Positions 8,427-16,501 of a DNA stretch of 64,000 nt are shown one piece after another. Position numbers and translations under genes: made by a program. This stretch comes from Rudanella sp031411995. Lineage in GTDB: Bacteria > Bacteroidota > Bacteroidia > Cytophagales > Spirosomataceae. The DNA is taken from NCBI GenBank assembly GCA_031411995.1, contig JANOCD010000091.1, forward strand, positions 62,001-126,000, given 5' to 3'. The notes below the pieces were generated by a model. The model was not told the origin of the DNA and made no database searches. It saw nothing but the letters and a program-made list of their open reading frames with translations. Positions within the stretch are counted from its first letter, which is position 1; each line of letters opens with the position of its first letter.

Positions 8427-8891
8427 TCAGTTGCCCTTGACCACAAATTTATAGCGTGGTTCGGCAGAGATCTTCTCAGCTACCTTGCCATTCCAGCGAA
8501 CGGTACGCATAACGGCAATCCGCCCGCAGGACGTTTTCGCATTTTCGTAGGTAATAGTAACTGAATAAGTATTTCCATCCTTTATGTCCAGGTAAAACGT
8601 TCGCTCTAAACCCATTCCCAACGACGGAAAATACGAATTAAAGGCAATCAGACTGTCAGAACGGGTGTCTCTGGGAATAGTTGTTACTTCCTCGGTTCGT
8701 TTCAGGGTTTTCAGGTCTCCCTCAAACCAGTAGGCTGAAATGCTGGAAGCATACTTCCTCGACACATTAACCCCCTGCTCATTGAACAAGACAAACTGAA
8801 TGGAAGGCGGTGGAGGAGCACAATCCATTTCCGTACAGTTTACCAATATTCCCATTAACAAGATGCTGGTAGCTATTTTTGAAAGGTTCAT
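8427..8891 (-). CDS. Hypothetical lipoprotein
   Basis: Unrecognised protein of 154 residues. The N-terminus MNLSKIATSILLMGILVNC is a lipoprotein signal with cysteine at 19, followed by a short proline-rich stretch. The remainder looks like an all-beta extracellular domain, with two further cysteines. There is no assignable function. It is a single gene ending at the shared terminator. Confidence 0.65.
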   Translation of the reverse strand: MNLSKIATSILLMGILVNCTEMDCAPPPPSIQFVLFNEQGVNVSRKYASSISAYWFEGDLKTLKRTEEVTTIPRDTRSDSLIAFNSYFPSLGMGLERTFYLDIKDGNTYSVTITYENAKTSCGRIAVMRTVRWNGKVAEKISAEPRYKFVVKGN

Positions 8892-8975
8892 AAACGTTGC
8901 GATTTAGTCTTTAATGGCTTTTCCAAATGAAGAGTCCATAAAACGTGAAACGGTTGGAACGCCACCAGAATAAAA

Positions 8976-10238
8976 TCAACGTGAATTGGCTGAAGCGGCT
9001 ACATCTGCACTTCGCTTTGTGGGGTCAATTTTCAGCCAGAGCAACGCACTGACAGTGAGACAACCGGCAATCAGGAATAGCGGCAGGTTGTAATTATTGG
9101 TGCGCTCCACGATGGTTCCGAAAATGATGGTGATGAAAAATCCTCCCATCTGCCCGGCGAAATTCATAGACCCCGTTACGCTACCTGAATTACGCTGCCC
9201 AATGTCCACGCAGACGGCAAACGCCACGGGCAAGGCCAAGTCTTTGAGCAAGACGCAGGTAGCCAGCAGATAACCCGCCGTTTGGTTGTCGGTGGTCAGG
9301 CCCGCCATAGCAAAAAACAGGGCCGACGACCCTAAACCGCCCACGCCCACCGCCCGGCGACCAATTTTGAGTCCGTACCGTTTGGTCAGGAAATCGCTCA
9401 GAAGCCCACCGACCACGCAACCAATTGCACCCAGGAAATACGATAGCGAAATAAAGTTTTTGGTTTGATCTTCGCTCATGCCGCGACCTTCCTGAAAATA
9501 GACCGACGACCAGTTCGTAAAGAAATAAGAGCCGTAGAAAAACAAATGACACATCAGCATCAAGGCCCATAGGTTAGGGTCGCGGATAATGGTGCGCCAC
9601 GGAATCTGGTGGTCGTTGGGTTTGATGGATCGACTTGCTTCGATCAGCTCCACTTCGGCAGGGCTAACGCCGGCTTTCTCGCTGGGTTCGTCGCGATACC
9701 ACAGATACCAGCCGATGGCCCACAACACCCCCACCCCACCCAGCACGGCAAAAGCCCATCGCCAGCCTGCCCAATGCACCAGCGGAATCACGAGCAGGGG
9801 CGTGAGTGCTCCGCCAATACGCCCGGCGGCCCAAATCACCGACTGCGCCCGGCCTACCTCGACAGCCGGAAACCAACGCGCAATCACAATGGAGGCATTG
9901 GGATAAGCCCCGGCCTCACCCATTCCGAACAGAAACCGCACCACCAGCAAATACAAAAAGTTAGTGGCCGTGCCAGTCATTGCCGTGAACGCCGACCACC
10001 ACACTACCACCCGCGTCAGTACGCGCCGAGGACCGGATCGGTCGCCCATGGCACCGGTGGGAATCTCGAACAGCGCATAAGCGAGTGAAAACGCGCCCAA
10101 GATCCAGCCAAATTGTTCGTTGTTGAGACCCAAATCGGCCTTCACATATTTACTGACCACGTTCATGCAGACGCGGTCGAGAAACGTAATGGTAGAAAGC
10201 AGGAATAAAACAGAAAGGACGCGGTAGCGATAGGGCAT
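8976..10238 (-). CDS. MFS transporter, anion:cation symporter-like
   Basis: Inner-membrane transporter of 420 residues with about 12 membrane segments. The N-terminal FLDRVCMNVV and the loop GAMGDRSGPRRVLTRVV are typical of the hexuronate/organic-anion branch of the MFS. The central cytoplasmic loop follows WYRDEPSE. The substrate is probably a sugar acid or other organic anion; no linked catabolic gene is present to decide. It runs in the same direction as the toxin-antitoxin pair at 10270-10850 but is separated from it by 31 bp. Confidence 0.88.
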   Translation of the reverse strand: MPYRYRVLSVLFLLSTITFLDRVCMNVVSKYVKADLGLNNEQFGWILGAFSLAYALFEIPTGAMGDRSGPRRVLTRVVVWWSAFTAMTGTATNFLYLLVVRFLFGMGEAGAYPNASIVIARWFPAVEVGRAQSVIWAAGRIGGALTPLLVIPLVHWAGWRWAFAVLGGVGVLWAIGWYLWYRDEPSEKAGVSPAEVELIEASRSIKPNDHQIPWRTIIRDPNLWALMLMCHLFFYGSYFFTNWSSVYFQEGRGMSEDQTKNFISLSYFLGAIGCVVGGLLSDFLTKRYGLKIGRRAVGVGGLGSSALFFAMAGLTTDNQTAGYLLATCVLLKDLALPVAFAVCVDIGQRNSGSVTGSMNFAGQMGGFFITIIFGTIVERTNNYNLPLFLIAGCLTVSALLWLKIDPTKRSADVAASANSR

Positions 10239-10269
10239 AAAAGAGGTTTTGGGTATTCAAAAAGACCAG

Positions 10270-10647
10270 CTATACATCATAGGGGTTTACACAATCCAAC
10301 CCAGCAATATTCTGAAAATCTTTAGTATTTCGAGATATAACAGTAAAACCGTGTACCAGTGCCGTTGCGGCAATTATGGCATCAGGCAGCTTTATCTTTT
10401 TCGTTTTTCGTAAAGCAATGGTCTGGTTAGCAACGGATTCACTAACTTGATGAGTTGTCGCTAAATCCATAAAATCAGTTAGGGTTTGCGTCGCTGATTC
10501 ATGCCCCAGTACCTCAATACGATTGATAATAGACACGTTGAAATCGTCATCAATTACATTTTTCACAAAAACATGAGCGTTAGCAGGCAAGGAGTTCGCC
10601 ACAAATTCCAATAGCGAGTTCGTATTAATCAAATAGTTCTTTCCCAT
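10270..10647 (-). CDS. PIN-domain VapC-like toxin with altered first active-site residue
   Basis: PIN-domain protein of 125 residues, paralogous to the one at 5205-5603. It keeps Glu45 (NRIEVLG), Asp89 (KLPDAIIAATALVHG) and Asp110 (NTKDF). The first expected Asp is Asn8 (YLINTN, codon AAT), where the paralogue has Asp8 (YLVDTN). Loss of that metal ligand often weakens or abolishes PIN nuclease activity. It is therefore either a dead toxin kept with its antitoxin or one with reduced activity. It overlaps the antitoxin by 19 bases. Confidence 0.87.
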   Translation of the reverse strand: MGKNYLINTNSLLEFVANSLPANAHVFVKNVIDDDFNVSIINRIEVLGHESATQTLTDFMDLATTHQVSESVANQTIALRKTKKIKLPDAIIAATALVHGFTVISRNTKDFQNIAGLDCVNPYDV

Positions 10648-10850
10648 TCGTTGCGGCTACGTTCAATATCTGTAATCATTTGTTGCGCCGTTTCTTTAGA
10701 AATGCACCCTACAAAATCCGAAGGTTTACGGGTAGGGTTTTCGAGCGATTTCAAATCCCGGTGTCTGGCCGTTAGGGTATTCCAATCCTCAATAGGAATT
10801 ATCACGGCTGTGTGTTTACCCTGCGTGTCTGAAATGTACTGCAAGCTCAT
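10629..10850 (-). CDS. Antitoxin, Phd/YefM-like, partner of the second PIN toxin
   Basis: A 73-residue protein starting at MSLQYISDTQGK; the frame is open 13 codons further up but lacks family-like sequence there. The N-terminal half (QYISDTQGKHTAVIIPIEDWNTL) resembles Phd/YefM DNA-binding antitoxins. It differs entirely from the antitoxin at 5585, yet the final residues RNEWERTI match that protein's REEWERPI. It would bind its own promoter and cover the toxin with its tail. Confidence 0.78.
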   Translation of the reverse strand: MSLQYISDTQGKHTAVIIPIEDWNTLTARHRDLKSLENPTRKPSDFVGCISKETAQQMITDIERSRNEWERTI

Positions 10851-10959
10851 AATTGTATAAAGTTTGTTGAACCAATTCATTTTGAGCATTCTGAAAGCTG
10901 ATTGTAAAAATAAACAATAGCCAGTTTAGTTCCGATTCTTTGTTCCTTTCCTTTTATGT

Positions 10960-11673
10960 TTATGACCCAAAAAAGTCCCGTACAAAATCAGTAGCAGGTT
11001 GATTGATGAGTTCATTGGGCGGCCCAATTTGCACAATCTTTCCGGCATCCATCAGGGCCACCCGGTCGCCGAGTTCGAGAGCTTCCTGAACGTCGTGGGT
11101 GACAAGCACCACCGTTGTTTCCTGTAACTCACTGATTCCGAATAGCTCGCGCCGGACATGCCGCCGGGTATACGGGTCAAGTGCCCCGAAAGGTTCGTCC
11201 ATCAGCACCACGGGCGGTCGCACCGCCAAGGCCCGAGCCAGGCCAACCCGCTGCCGCTGCCCCCCGCTCAGGTCGGCGGGGTAGCGGGTCAGCAAGTCGG
11301 GGGGGAGCCGGAGCAGGTCAATTAGCTCGCGGGTGCGCTGATGAATTCGGTCGGGGTCCCAGCCGAGCAATCGTGGCACCGCGCCAATATTTTGGGCCAC
11401 CGTGTAGTGCGGAAACAGGCCCGCTTCCTGCATCACATAGCCAATGCCGCGCCGGAGGGTGGGTCCGTCGGCTTGTCGAACATCCTGCCCGTTGATGAGA
11501 ATGGTGCCGCTGCTGGGTTCCACGAGCCGGTTCAGCATTTTGAGCGTGGTGGTTTTTCCGCACCCGCTGGTACCGGCCAACACCAGCGTTTCACCGGGCT
11601 TCACGACAAACGACACTCCATCAACCACCGCCCGACTTCCGTATTGTTTTGTGAGGTTGCTTAGTTGAATCAT
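10960..11673 (-). CDS. ABC transporter ATP-binding protein, glycine betaine/osmoprotectant type
   Basis: ATPase of 237 residues related to OpuCA/ProV. Walker A is GTSGCGKT (34-41), the signature is LSGGQ (135-139) and Walker B is LMDEP with Glu160. The stretch PSSGTILINGQDVRQ fits the osmoprotectant branch. The start is taken at ATG 11673, with the natural beginning MIQLSNLTKQYG; a TTG at 11694 is the alternative. CBS domains are absent and no permease or substrate-binding gene is adjacent, so its partners must lie elsewhere. It diverges from the RNase H gene across only 13 bp. Confidence 0.9.
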   Translation of the reverse strand: MIQLSNLTKQYGSRAVVDGVSFVVKPGETLVLAGTSGCGKTTTLKMLNRLVEPSSGTILINGQDVRQADGPTLRRGIGYVMQEAGLFPHYTVAQNIGAVPRLLGWDPDRIHQRTRELIDLLRLPPDLLTRYPADLSGGQRQRVGLARALAVRPPVVLMDEPFGALDPYTRRHVRRELFGISELQETTVVLVTHDVQEALELGDRVALMDAGKIVQIGPPNELINQPATDFVRDFFGS

Positions 11674-11681
11674 TACTTTTG
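11648..11681 (+). promoter_or_regulatory. Candidate promoter giving a leaderless RNase H mRNA
   Basis: TACTTTTG at 11674-11681 matches TAnnTTTG exactly, with TTTG at 11648-11651 a slightly long 22 bp upstream. Transcription would begin at or next to the ATG at 11687. The promoter overlaps the first codons of the ABC gene on the other strand. Confidence 0.4.
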
Positions 11682-11686
11682 TGGTT

Positions 11687-12319
11687 ATGGCCAAAAAACC
11701 TAAATTCTACGTCGTTTGGCGCGGGCGGCAAACGGGCGTTTTCGATTCGTGGGACGACTGCAAAGCTCAAACTCACGGCTTCGACAAGGCACTCTATAAA
11801 TCGTTCGACAGCAAGGCAGAAGCCATTAAAGCCTTTCGCGACAAGCCCCACGAACACATTGGCACAGCGGCACCCAAGGCTAAATCGACCACCAACCGGC
11901 TTTTTGTGGGCGATCCTAATGAGGATAGTCTTGTGGTGGATGCTGCCTGGAACACGGCCACTGGCGATATGGAATACCAGGGCATTTACCTGGCCACCCG
12001 CCAGAAACTGTTCCTGATGGGCCCCTATGCCGATGGCACCAACAACATCGGTGAATTTCTGGCTATTGTTCACGCCCTGGCCCTGTTGCACCAGAAAGGT
12101 AGCACCATTCCGGTTTATTCGGACTCACGTACCGCCATTAGTTGGGTAAAAAAGAAAAATGCCAACACCAAACTTGAACCTACTTCCCGCAATGAGGTCT
12201 TGTTCGACCTGCTTGACCGGGCCGAAAAATGGCTTCAAACGCACACATTTACTAACCCGATTTTGAAATGGGAAACCACCTACTGGGGCGAAAACCCCGC
12301 CGATTTTGGAAGGAAGTAA
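11687..12319 (+). CDS. Viroplasmin-domain ribonuclease H
   Basis: RNase H1-type enzyme of 210 residues that degrades RNA in RNA:DNA hybrids. The N-terminal hybrid-binding (caulimovirus viroplasmin) domain shows KFYVVWRGRQTGVF (about 6-50). A lysine-rich linker leads to the catalytic domain. The four active-site acids are intact: Asp85 (VVDAAW), Glu123 (NIGEFLAI), Asp146 (YSDSRTA) and Asp206 (NPADFGRK). The ATG at 11687 is preferred over the GTG two codons earlier. The downstream hydrolase frame overlaps its end. Confidence 0.9.
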   Translation: MAKKPKFYVVWRGRQTGVFDSWDDCKAQTHGFDKALYKSFDSKAEAIKAFRDKPHEHIGTAAPKAKSTTNRLFVGDPNEDSLVVDAAWNTATGDMEYQGIYLATRQKLFLMGPYADGTNNIGEFLAIVHALALLHQKGSTIPVYSDSRTAISWVKKKNANTKLEPTSRNEVLFDLLDRAEKWLQTHTFTNPILKWETTYWGENPADFGRK

Positions 12320-13152
12320 TACTTTGTCTTTCTTCTCTTTCCTCTCTCGCCCAAATGCCCGACTCCCTGACTGCCTATATCCAACGTTTGCCGCCTACCG
12401 TTCGGGTGAGTGTGGGGCTGGAATCGTTGGCCGACAGCAGTGTGCGGTTTTATCATCGGGCCGACGAGCGGGTGCCATCGGCAAGCATCATTAAGTTGCC
12501 CATTATGGTGACCGCCATGACAGCCGCCAAGGAGGGCCGGTTAGACCTGGAAGAGATTCATATTCTGACTGATTCAGAAAAAGTGGGCGGGGCTGGTATC
12601 CTCCAAACATACCCCAACCGGAGCCGGATTAGTTACACAGATCTGATTCGGCTGATGATCACCATCAGCGACAACACCGCTACGAATATCCTCATCACCG
12701 ATCTGGGCCGTGAGACCATTAACACCCAAATGCGCTCGCTTGGCCTCCCCAAAAGCCAGTTGAACCGGGTGATGATGGATACGATGGCCGTTCGGGAGGG
12801 TCGTGAGAACTATGTAACGGCCCGCGAAATGAACCAACTACTGACCAAAATCTATCGGCATGAATTGCTTACGCCCGCTCTCTGCGAGCAGATGCTCAAT
12901 AACCTCAAACAGAATGAAGACACCCTGACCATTCCTAAATTAGTACCCCGCCTGGCCTCTGGAAAATCCATGATTGTAGCCCATAAAACGGGAACATTAA
13001 CCTATGTTCGGGGAGATATTGGCATTGTTTATGCAGATCGTCCCTTTGTCTTATCAGTTCTGGTTGAGCAGGCAGGAACCGAAGCCGCCGGAGAAAAAAT
13101 CATTGCCGAATTGGCTTTAATTGCGTTCCAATTAATTAATAGACCAGATTGA
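12268..13152 (+). CDS. Class A beta-lactamase-like serine hydrolase
   Basis: Penicillin-recognising fold protein, probably exported. Counting from 12268, the class A motifs are S73-I-I-K76, S134-D-N136 and K240-T-G242. The omega-loop region reads LNRVMMDTMA, with no glutamate where the deacylating Glu166 normally sits. True beta-lactam hydrolysis is therefore doubtful; a peptidase or esterase role is possible. The start is uncertain. The ATG at 12268 overlaps the RNase H gene by 52 bases but yields a plausible signal peptide (basic RKPRRFWK, hydrophobic VILCLSSLSSLA). ATG 12355 would give a leaderless cytosolic form. Confidence 0.8.
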   Translation: MGNHLLGRKPRRFWKEVILCLSSLSSLAQMPDSLTAYIQRLPPTVRVSVGLESLADSSVRFYHRADERVPSASIIKLPIMVTAMTAAKEGRLDLEEIHILTDSEKVGGAGILQTYPNRSRISYTDLIRLMITISDNTATNILITDLGRETINTQMRSLGLPKSQLNRVMMDTMAVREGRENYVTAREMNQLLTKIYRHELLTPALCEQMLNNLKQNEDTLTIPKLVPRLASGKSMIVAHKTGTLTYVRGDIGIVYADRPFVLSVLVEQAGTEAAGEKIIAELALIAFQLINRPD

Positions 13153-13243
13153 CCTTTCCACATACTTTTACGTCTACACGGGTATCTAACAACAAAATCA
13201 ATTGTTTGACTGATAAATTTTTCTAATCTGAATTTAATTTAGA

Positions 13244-13251
13244 TATATTTG
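13244..13251 (+). promoter_or_regulatory. Candidate -7 element upstream of the RsbQ-like gene
   Basis: TATATTTG matches TAnnTTTG exactly and lies 81 bp upstream of the chosen start. No clear -33 at the right distance was found, so this is tentative. Confidence 0.3.
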
Positions 13252-13331
13252 ATAGCCACAACGGTCCACAAGCCAAGTCTCTTTTAGTAAACTGACTCAG
13301 CGCAGGTAGTTTGTTCACTTTTTTTGAATTG

Positions 13332-14171
13332 ATGAGACCTAAAACAGATGTTCTGACCCGAAATAATGTCCAGATAAAAGGGAATCTCACGGCCAACCGG
13401 ACACTATTGTTCGCGCATGGCTTTGGAACCGATCAAACCGCCTGGAAATATGTTTGGCCTGCTTTTGCTAATAACTATCAAATTGTTCTGTTCGATATGG
13501 TAGGAGCTAATCAGGATACGGTGGATAGTTTCAGTGCCGAACGATACAGTCATCTCACGGCTTTTGCCAACGATTTGCTCGATATTGTTGAATCACTCGA
13601 TCTTGTCAATGTTATTTTGATAGGCCATTCTGTGGGGGGTATGACAAGTTTGCTGGCAGCCATCAGCGAGCCAACCCATTTCGCGGGTGTCGTACTGGTT
13701 AGTGCTTCGCCCCGGTATTTGAACGATGGAGATTATGAAGGCGGTTTTTCTGAAGCTGATCTAGACAGTTTATTTACCCAGATGATCGGTAATTATTACG
13801 CTTGGGCCAGTGGTTTTGCGCCCTATATTGCCCAGAATGCCAACGCCCCTCACATTGCAGGTTGTTTTGTCAAAACCCTCAGCGGTATGCGTCCTGATGT
13901 TGGCCTGGCTATCGCCCGTACTATTTTTCACTCCGACCACCGTGCCGATTTAGGAAAAATCTCTCAACCGACTCTTGTTCTTCAACCCGAGCATGACCTG
14001 GCTGTGCCGAGCGCAGTAGGGCGGTACATTGCCAAAACCATCCCTGAAGCAAAGTTAGTTGTTTTGCCCACTGAGGGCCATTTGCCTCATCTGAGCAACC
14101 CCACCGACGTAGTTGGGGCTATCCGTACATTTGTTGATCAGCTACCTGCATATGGACTGGAGTCTGTTTGA
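13332..14171 (+). CDS. RsbQ-like alpha/beta hydrolase (signalling hydrolase)
   Basis: A 279-residue alpha/beta hydrolase close to Bacillus RsbQ and plant KAI2-type receptors. The start is set at MRPKTDVLTRNNVQIKG, which lines up with the RsbQ N-terminus. The catalytic triad is Ser100 (GHSVGG), Asp222 (PEHDLAVP) and His250 (EGHLPHLSNP). FHSDHRADLGKI and PRYLNDGDYEGGF also follow RsbQ. In B. subtilis RsbQ is needed for RsbP, a PAS-domain phosphatase, to respond to energy stress. Here the next gene, overlapping by 20 bases, is a kinase with a PAS-like region, suggesting the same ligand-to-PAS logic with a different output. Confidence 0.9.
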   Translation: MRPKTDVLTRNNVQIKGNLTANRTLLFAHGFGTDQTAWKYVWPAFANNYQIVLFDMVGANQDTVDSFSAERYSHLTAFANDLLDIVESLDLVNVILIGHSVGGMTSLLAAISEPTHFAGVVLVSASPRYLNDGDYEGGFSEADLDSLFTQMIGNYYAWASGFAPYIAQNANAPHIAGCFVKTLSGMRPDVGLAIARTIFHSDHRADLGKISQPTLVLQPEHDLAVPSAVGRYIAKTIPEAKLVVLPTEGHLPHLSNPTDVVGAIRTFVDQLPAYGLESV

Positions 14172-15753
14172 TCGCTTTCAGGAGGTAGTCACCCGTGAAA
14201 TTGGACCACGGGTTTTGCCCGCTCTGGCCGAGGCCATGGTTACCTATTTGTCGGCCAACGGGTGTTGTATTATTCAGGAACGCGATGAGTACACGGGCGT
14301 TCCCCTGCTTAATTATCCCCATACACTCCCGGCTACCCCGGTCGATACGGATCAGTTAAGTCAGTTTACCGGAGATACGAATTTCTTTTTAGACGAAGAT
14401 TTTGTTGCCCAACGCCCCCTGCGTGTTTTGCTGGGCGATTATACGCAGATTGCCGGCCTGCGCCTGACAAACTACAGCCTGAAAGGATGGCTCATTGTGG
14501 GCTGGCACAAACCAATTGACCTGAGTTGCCTTCGGCTGGAACAATCGTTTCAACTGATGGCCGACAAAGTGATGGTCAATTTTCTGTCGCTCCAGCGAAT
14601 TGCCCTTGAACAGCAGTACCGGTTTCTGTTTGCCACCGTGCCGCAGGCCATCGTTCGAATCAACGAAGATGACAATAGCAGTTGGGCCAATCATGCCGCC
14701 ACAGAACTTCTTCAACTAGACCCCGATAACATCTATCCAACAGCCGCCGAAGTGTCAGTGGGCATGAAACGGCTGTGCGATGCGGCTATCAATCAGGACG
14801 ATATTAACCAGCGGGTGACCGAGTTAGCCCAAAACCCCAATGCCGAAATTAGCAATTGGGTGTGGGCTTTCCCCGACCGGGCTTTCAGTGTGTTATCAAA
14901 ACCCATTCGCTCGCCTTACATAAATGGTCGCATATGGCTCTTCAGCGATGTGTCAGAACTATACCGGTCTAACCTGCAATTGGCTGATCAACAGGGCTTG
15001 CTGCTTACTAAAAATGACCAATTGTCGCTGGCCAACCACGAAATCGAGAGCCTGATCAGCGTGATTGCCCATGACCTCAAATCACCACTGGCTACGCTCA
15101 GTTTCGTCCTGAATTTTATCAGCACCGGGGGCGAATTAAACGAACAACAGCAGGAAAATGTGCAATACGGCCAGAAAACCGTCAGCAAAGGCATGGACCT
15201 GATCGAGAGTATTGTGTATTACAACCGGCTCATCAGCCGCGAAGATGCGGTTCAGATGATGGACGTTGAACTGAATGATTTGCTGGAGATTGTGGTGGAT
15301 GGTTTTCGGGGGCCGGCATTGCAAAAGAACATTGCACTCTCGTTTCAGGCCAACACGCAGTCGATTCTCCGCACCGACCCGGAGTCGCTCGTGCGGGTGT
15401 TAGACAACCTGATTAGCAATGCCCTGAAGTTTTCGGAGTTCGACAAAGCTATTGTGGTATCTGTCTGCACCAAACAGGATCGACTGGTGGTTGCCGTGCA
15501 GGACGAAGGTCCCGGCATTTCGCCCGATGATCAGAAAAAAATGTTCAAACGGTTTCAGCGGCTGTCGGCGCAACCCACCAACCATGAGCATTCGTCGGGG
15601 CTGGGATTGTCGATCGTGAAGGCATTGACCGAAAAAGTGGGTGCCCACGTTGAGGTTCAAAGCGAGTTGGGCAAAGGCACCACATTCCGGCTGGTGTTCC
15701 CGGCTGAGTTATTCCACCTGTTGACAGAGCCGGTTCTGAATCAGGAATCCTAA
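14152..15753 (+). CDS. Soluble sensor histidine kinase with PAS-like region, coupled to RsbQ-like hydrolase
   Basis: Cytosolic kinase of 533 residues with no membrane segment. The start is at MDWSLFDRFQEVV, overlapping the hydrolase gene by 20 bases. Residues 1-150 form an unrecognised, possibly GAF-like, module. Residues ~155-270 look PAS-like (FLFATVPQAIVRINEDD). A short coiled region precedes His307 in IAHDLKSPL. The ATPase domain shows DNLISNALKF, DEGPGISPDD and GLGLSIVKAL. No response regulator is adjacent, so it is an orphan kinase. The sensory partner is most likely the RsbQ-like hydrolase. Confidence 0.88.
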   Translation: MDWSLFDRFQEVVTREIGPRVLPALAEAMVTYLSANGCCIIQERDEYTGVPLLNYPHTLPATPVDTDQLSQFTGDTNFFLDEDFVAQRPLRVLLGDYTQIAGLRLTNYSLKGWLIVGWHKPIDLSCLRLEQSFQLMADKVMVNFLSLQRIALEQQYRFLFATVPQAIVRINEDDNSSWANHAATELLQLDPDNIYPTAAEVSVGMKRLCDAAINQDDINQRVTELAQNPNAEISNWVWAFPDRAFSVLSKPIRSPYINGRIWLFSDVSELYRSNLQLADQQGLLLTKNDQLSLANHEIESLISVIAHDLKSPLATLSFVLNFISTGGELNEQQQENVQYGQKTVSKGMDLIESIVYYNRLISREDAVQMMDVELNDLLEIVVDGFRGPALQKNIALSFQANTQSILRTDPESLVRVLDNLISNALKFSEFDKAIVVSVCTKQDRLVVAVQDEGPGISPDDQKKMFKRFQRLSAQPTNHEHSSGLGLSIVKALTEKVGAHVEVQSELGKGTTFRLVFPAELFHLLTEPVLNQES

Positions 15754-15794
15754 AAAAAGCGGCTTTAGATGTTCTAAAGCCGCTTTTTTTAGGA
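15748..15794. terminator. Bidirectional intrinsic terminator
   Basis: Perfect 22-bp arms (15748-15769 and 15773-15794) with a 3-base loop. The stem contains AAAGCGGC/GCCGCTTT flanked by seven A and seven T, giving a U-tract in both directions. It lies between the convergent kinase and lipoprotein genes and overlaps the kinase stop codon. Confidence 0.92.
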
Positions 15795-16316
15795 TTACAC
15801 TCGTTTATAATCGAACGTAATATCCTGACTGGAAGAAACGCCGTTAAACAAAATAGTGCGTTTATACGTCCAGGTCATCACTCCACCCATGATGGTTGAA
15901 GTGGCCGTCAATTTCGTATTATCAGCCGCCGTAACGGTTAATTGATCGCCCGTTAACGACCATTTACTGGCATTCGCCAGATCAATTCCGGTCTGCTGTT
16001 TTATTTCGGCTACATTGTCTTTGCAGGAAGCCGGGTTACTAGACGTAACCGTGCCGTCGCTTTTAAACGTGAAGGCCACATCGGTCAGGCAAGTTGTTTG
16101 GCGGGCCAACCCATAGGCTCCCAGCAAATCGGTTACTTTTCCCAGCGGTGGTGCATCAATACCGGGATTCAGTTTAATGGCCGAAATTTTCCAGGTTCCT
16201 TCAATGGTTTCGGGGGCAACTGTTCCCCCGGAATCCCCTCCGCAGTTGGCAAACAACAGAGATAAAGAAAGCAGGAGCGTTGATGTTAAAATTCGGGTAA
16301 TTCGCGGTTGACGCAT
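15795..16316 (-). CDS. Lipocalin-like lipoprotein
   Basis: Lipoprotein of 173 residues with signal LLLSLSLLFANC (cysteine ~25) followed by a glycine-rich tether. The body resembles the lipocalin-like domains common in Bacteroidota: IEGTWKISAIKL near the start, AFTFKSDGTVTS, SKWSLTGDQLTVT and a final strand ITFDYKRV. Two cysteines (TTCLT, ASCKD) may pair. It probably binds a small ligand at the cell surface or in the periplasm; the ligand is unknown. Confidence 0.75.
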   Translation of the reverse strand: MRQPRITRILTSTLLLSLSLLFANCGGDSGGTVAPETIEGTWKISAIKLNPGIDAPPLGKVTDLLGAYGLARQTTCLTDVAFTFKSDGTVTSSNPASCKDNVAEIKQQTGIDLANASKWSLTGDQLTVTAADNTKLTATSTIMGGVMTWTYKRTILFNGVSSSQDITFDYKRV

Positions 16317-16501
16317 AAGAGTATGGTTTGACTGTCTGTAAAACGGTTCAAAGATGTGTGTTTAGTACTTTACGTAGCCTAATTTTCTTATATCCGGTAT
16401 AAAAACGGGAAATTTCCCGCTTGCATTAGGGTGATTTTACGGTAGTCTGGTATGTTGAAAAGCATAATATTTGTAGCAGTCAACAACTGTTCCTTATCCC
16501 C

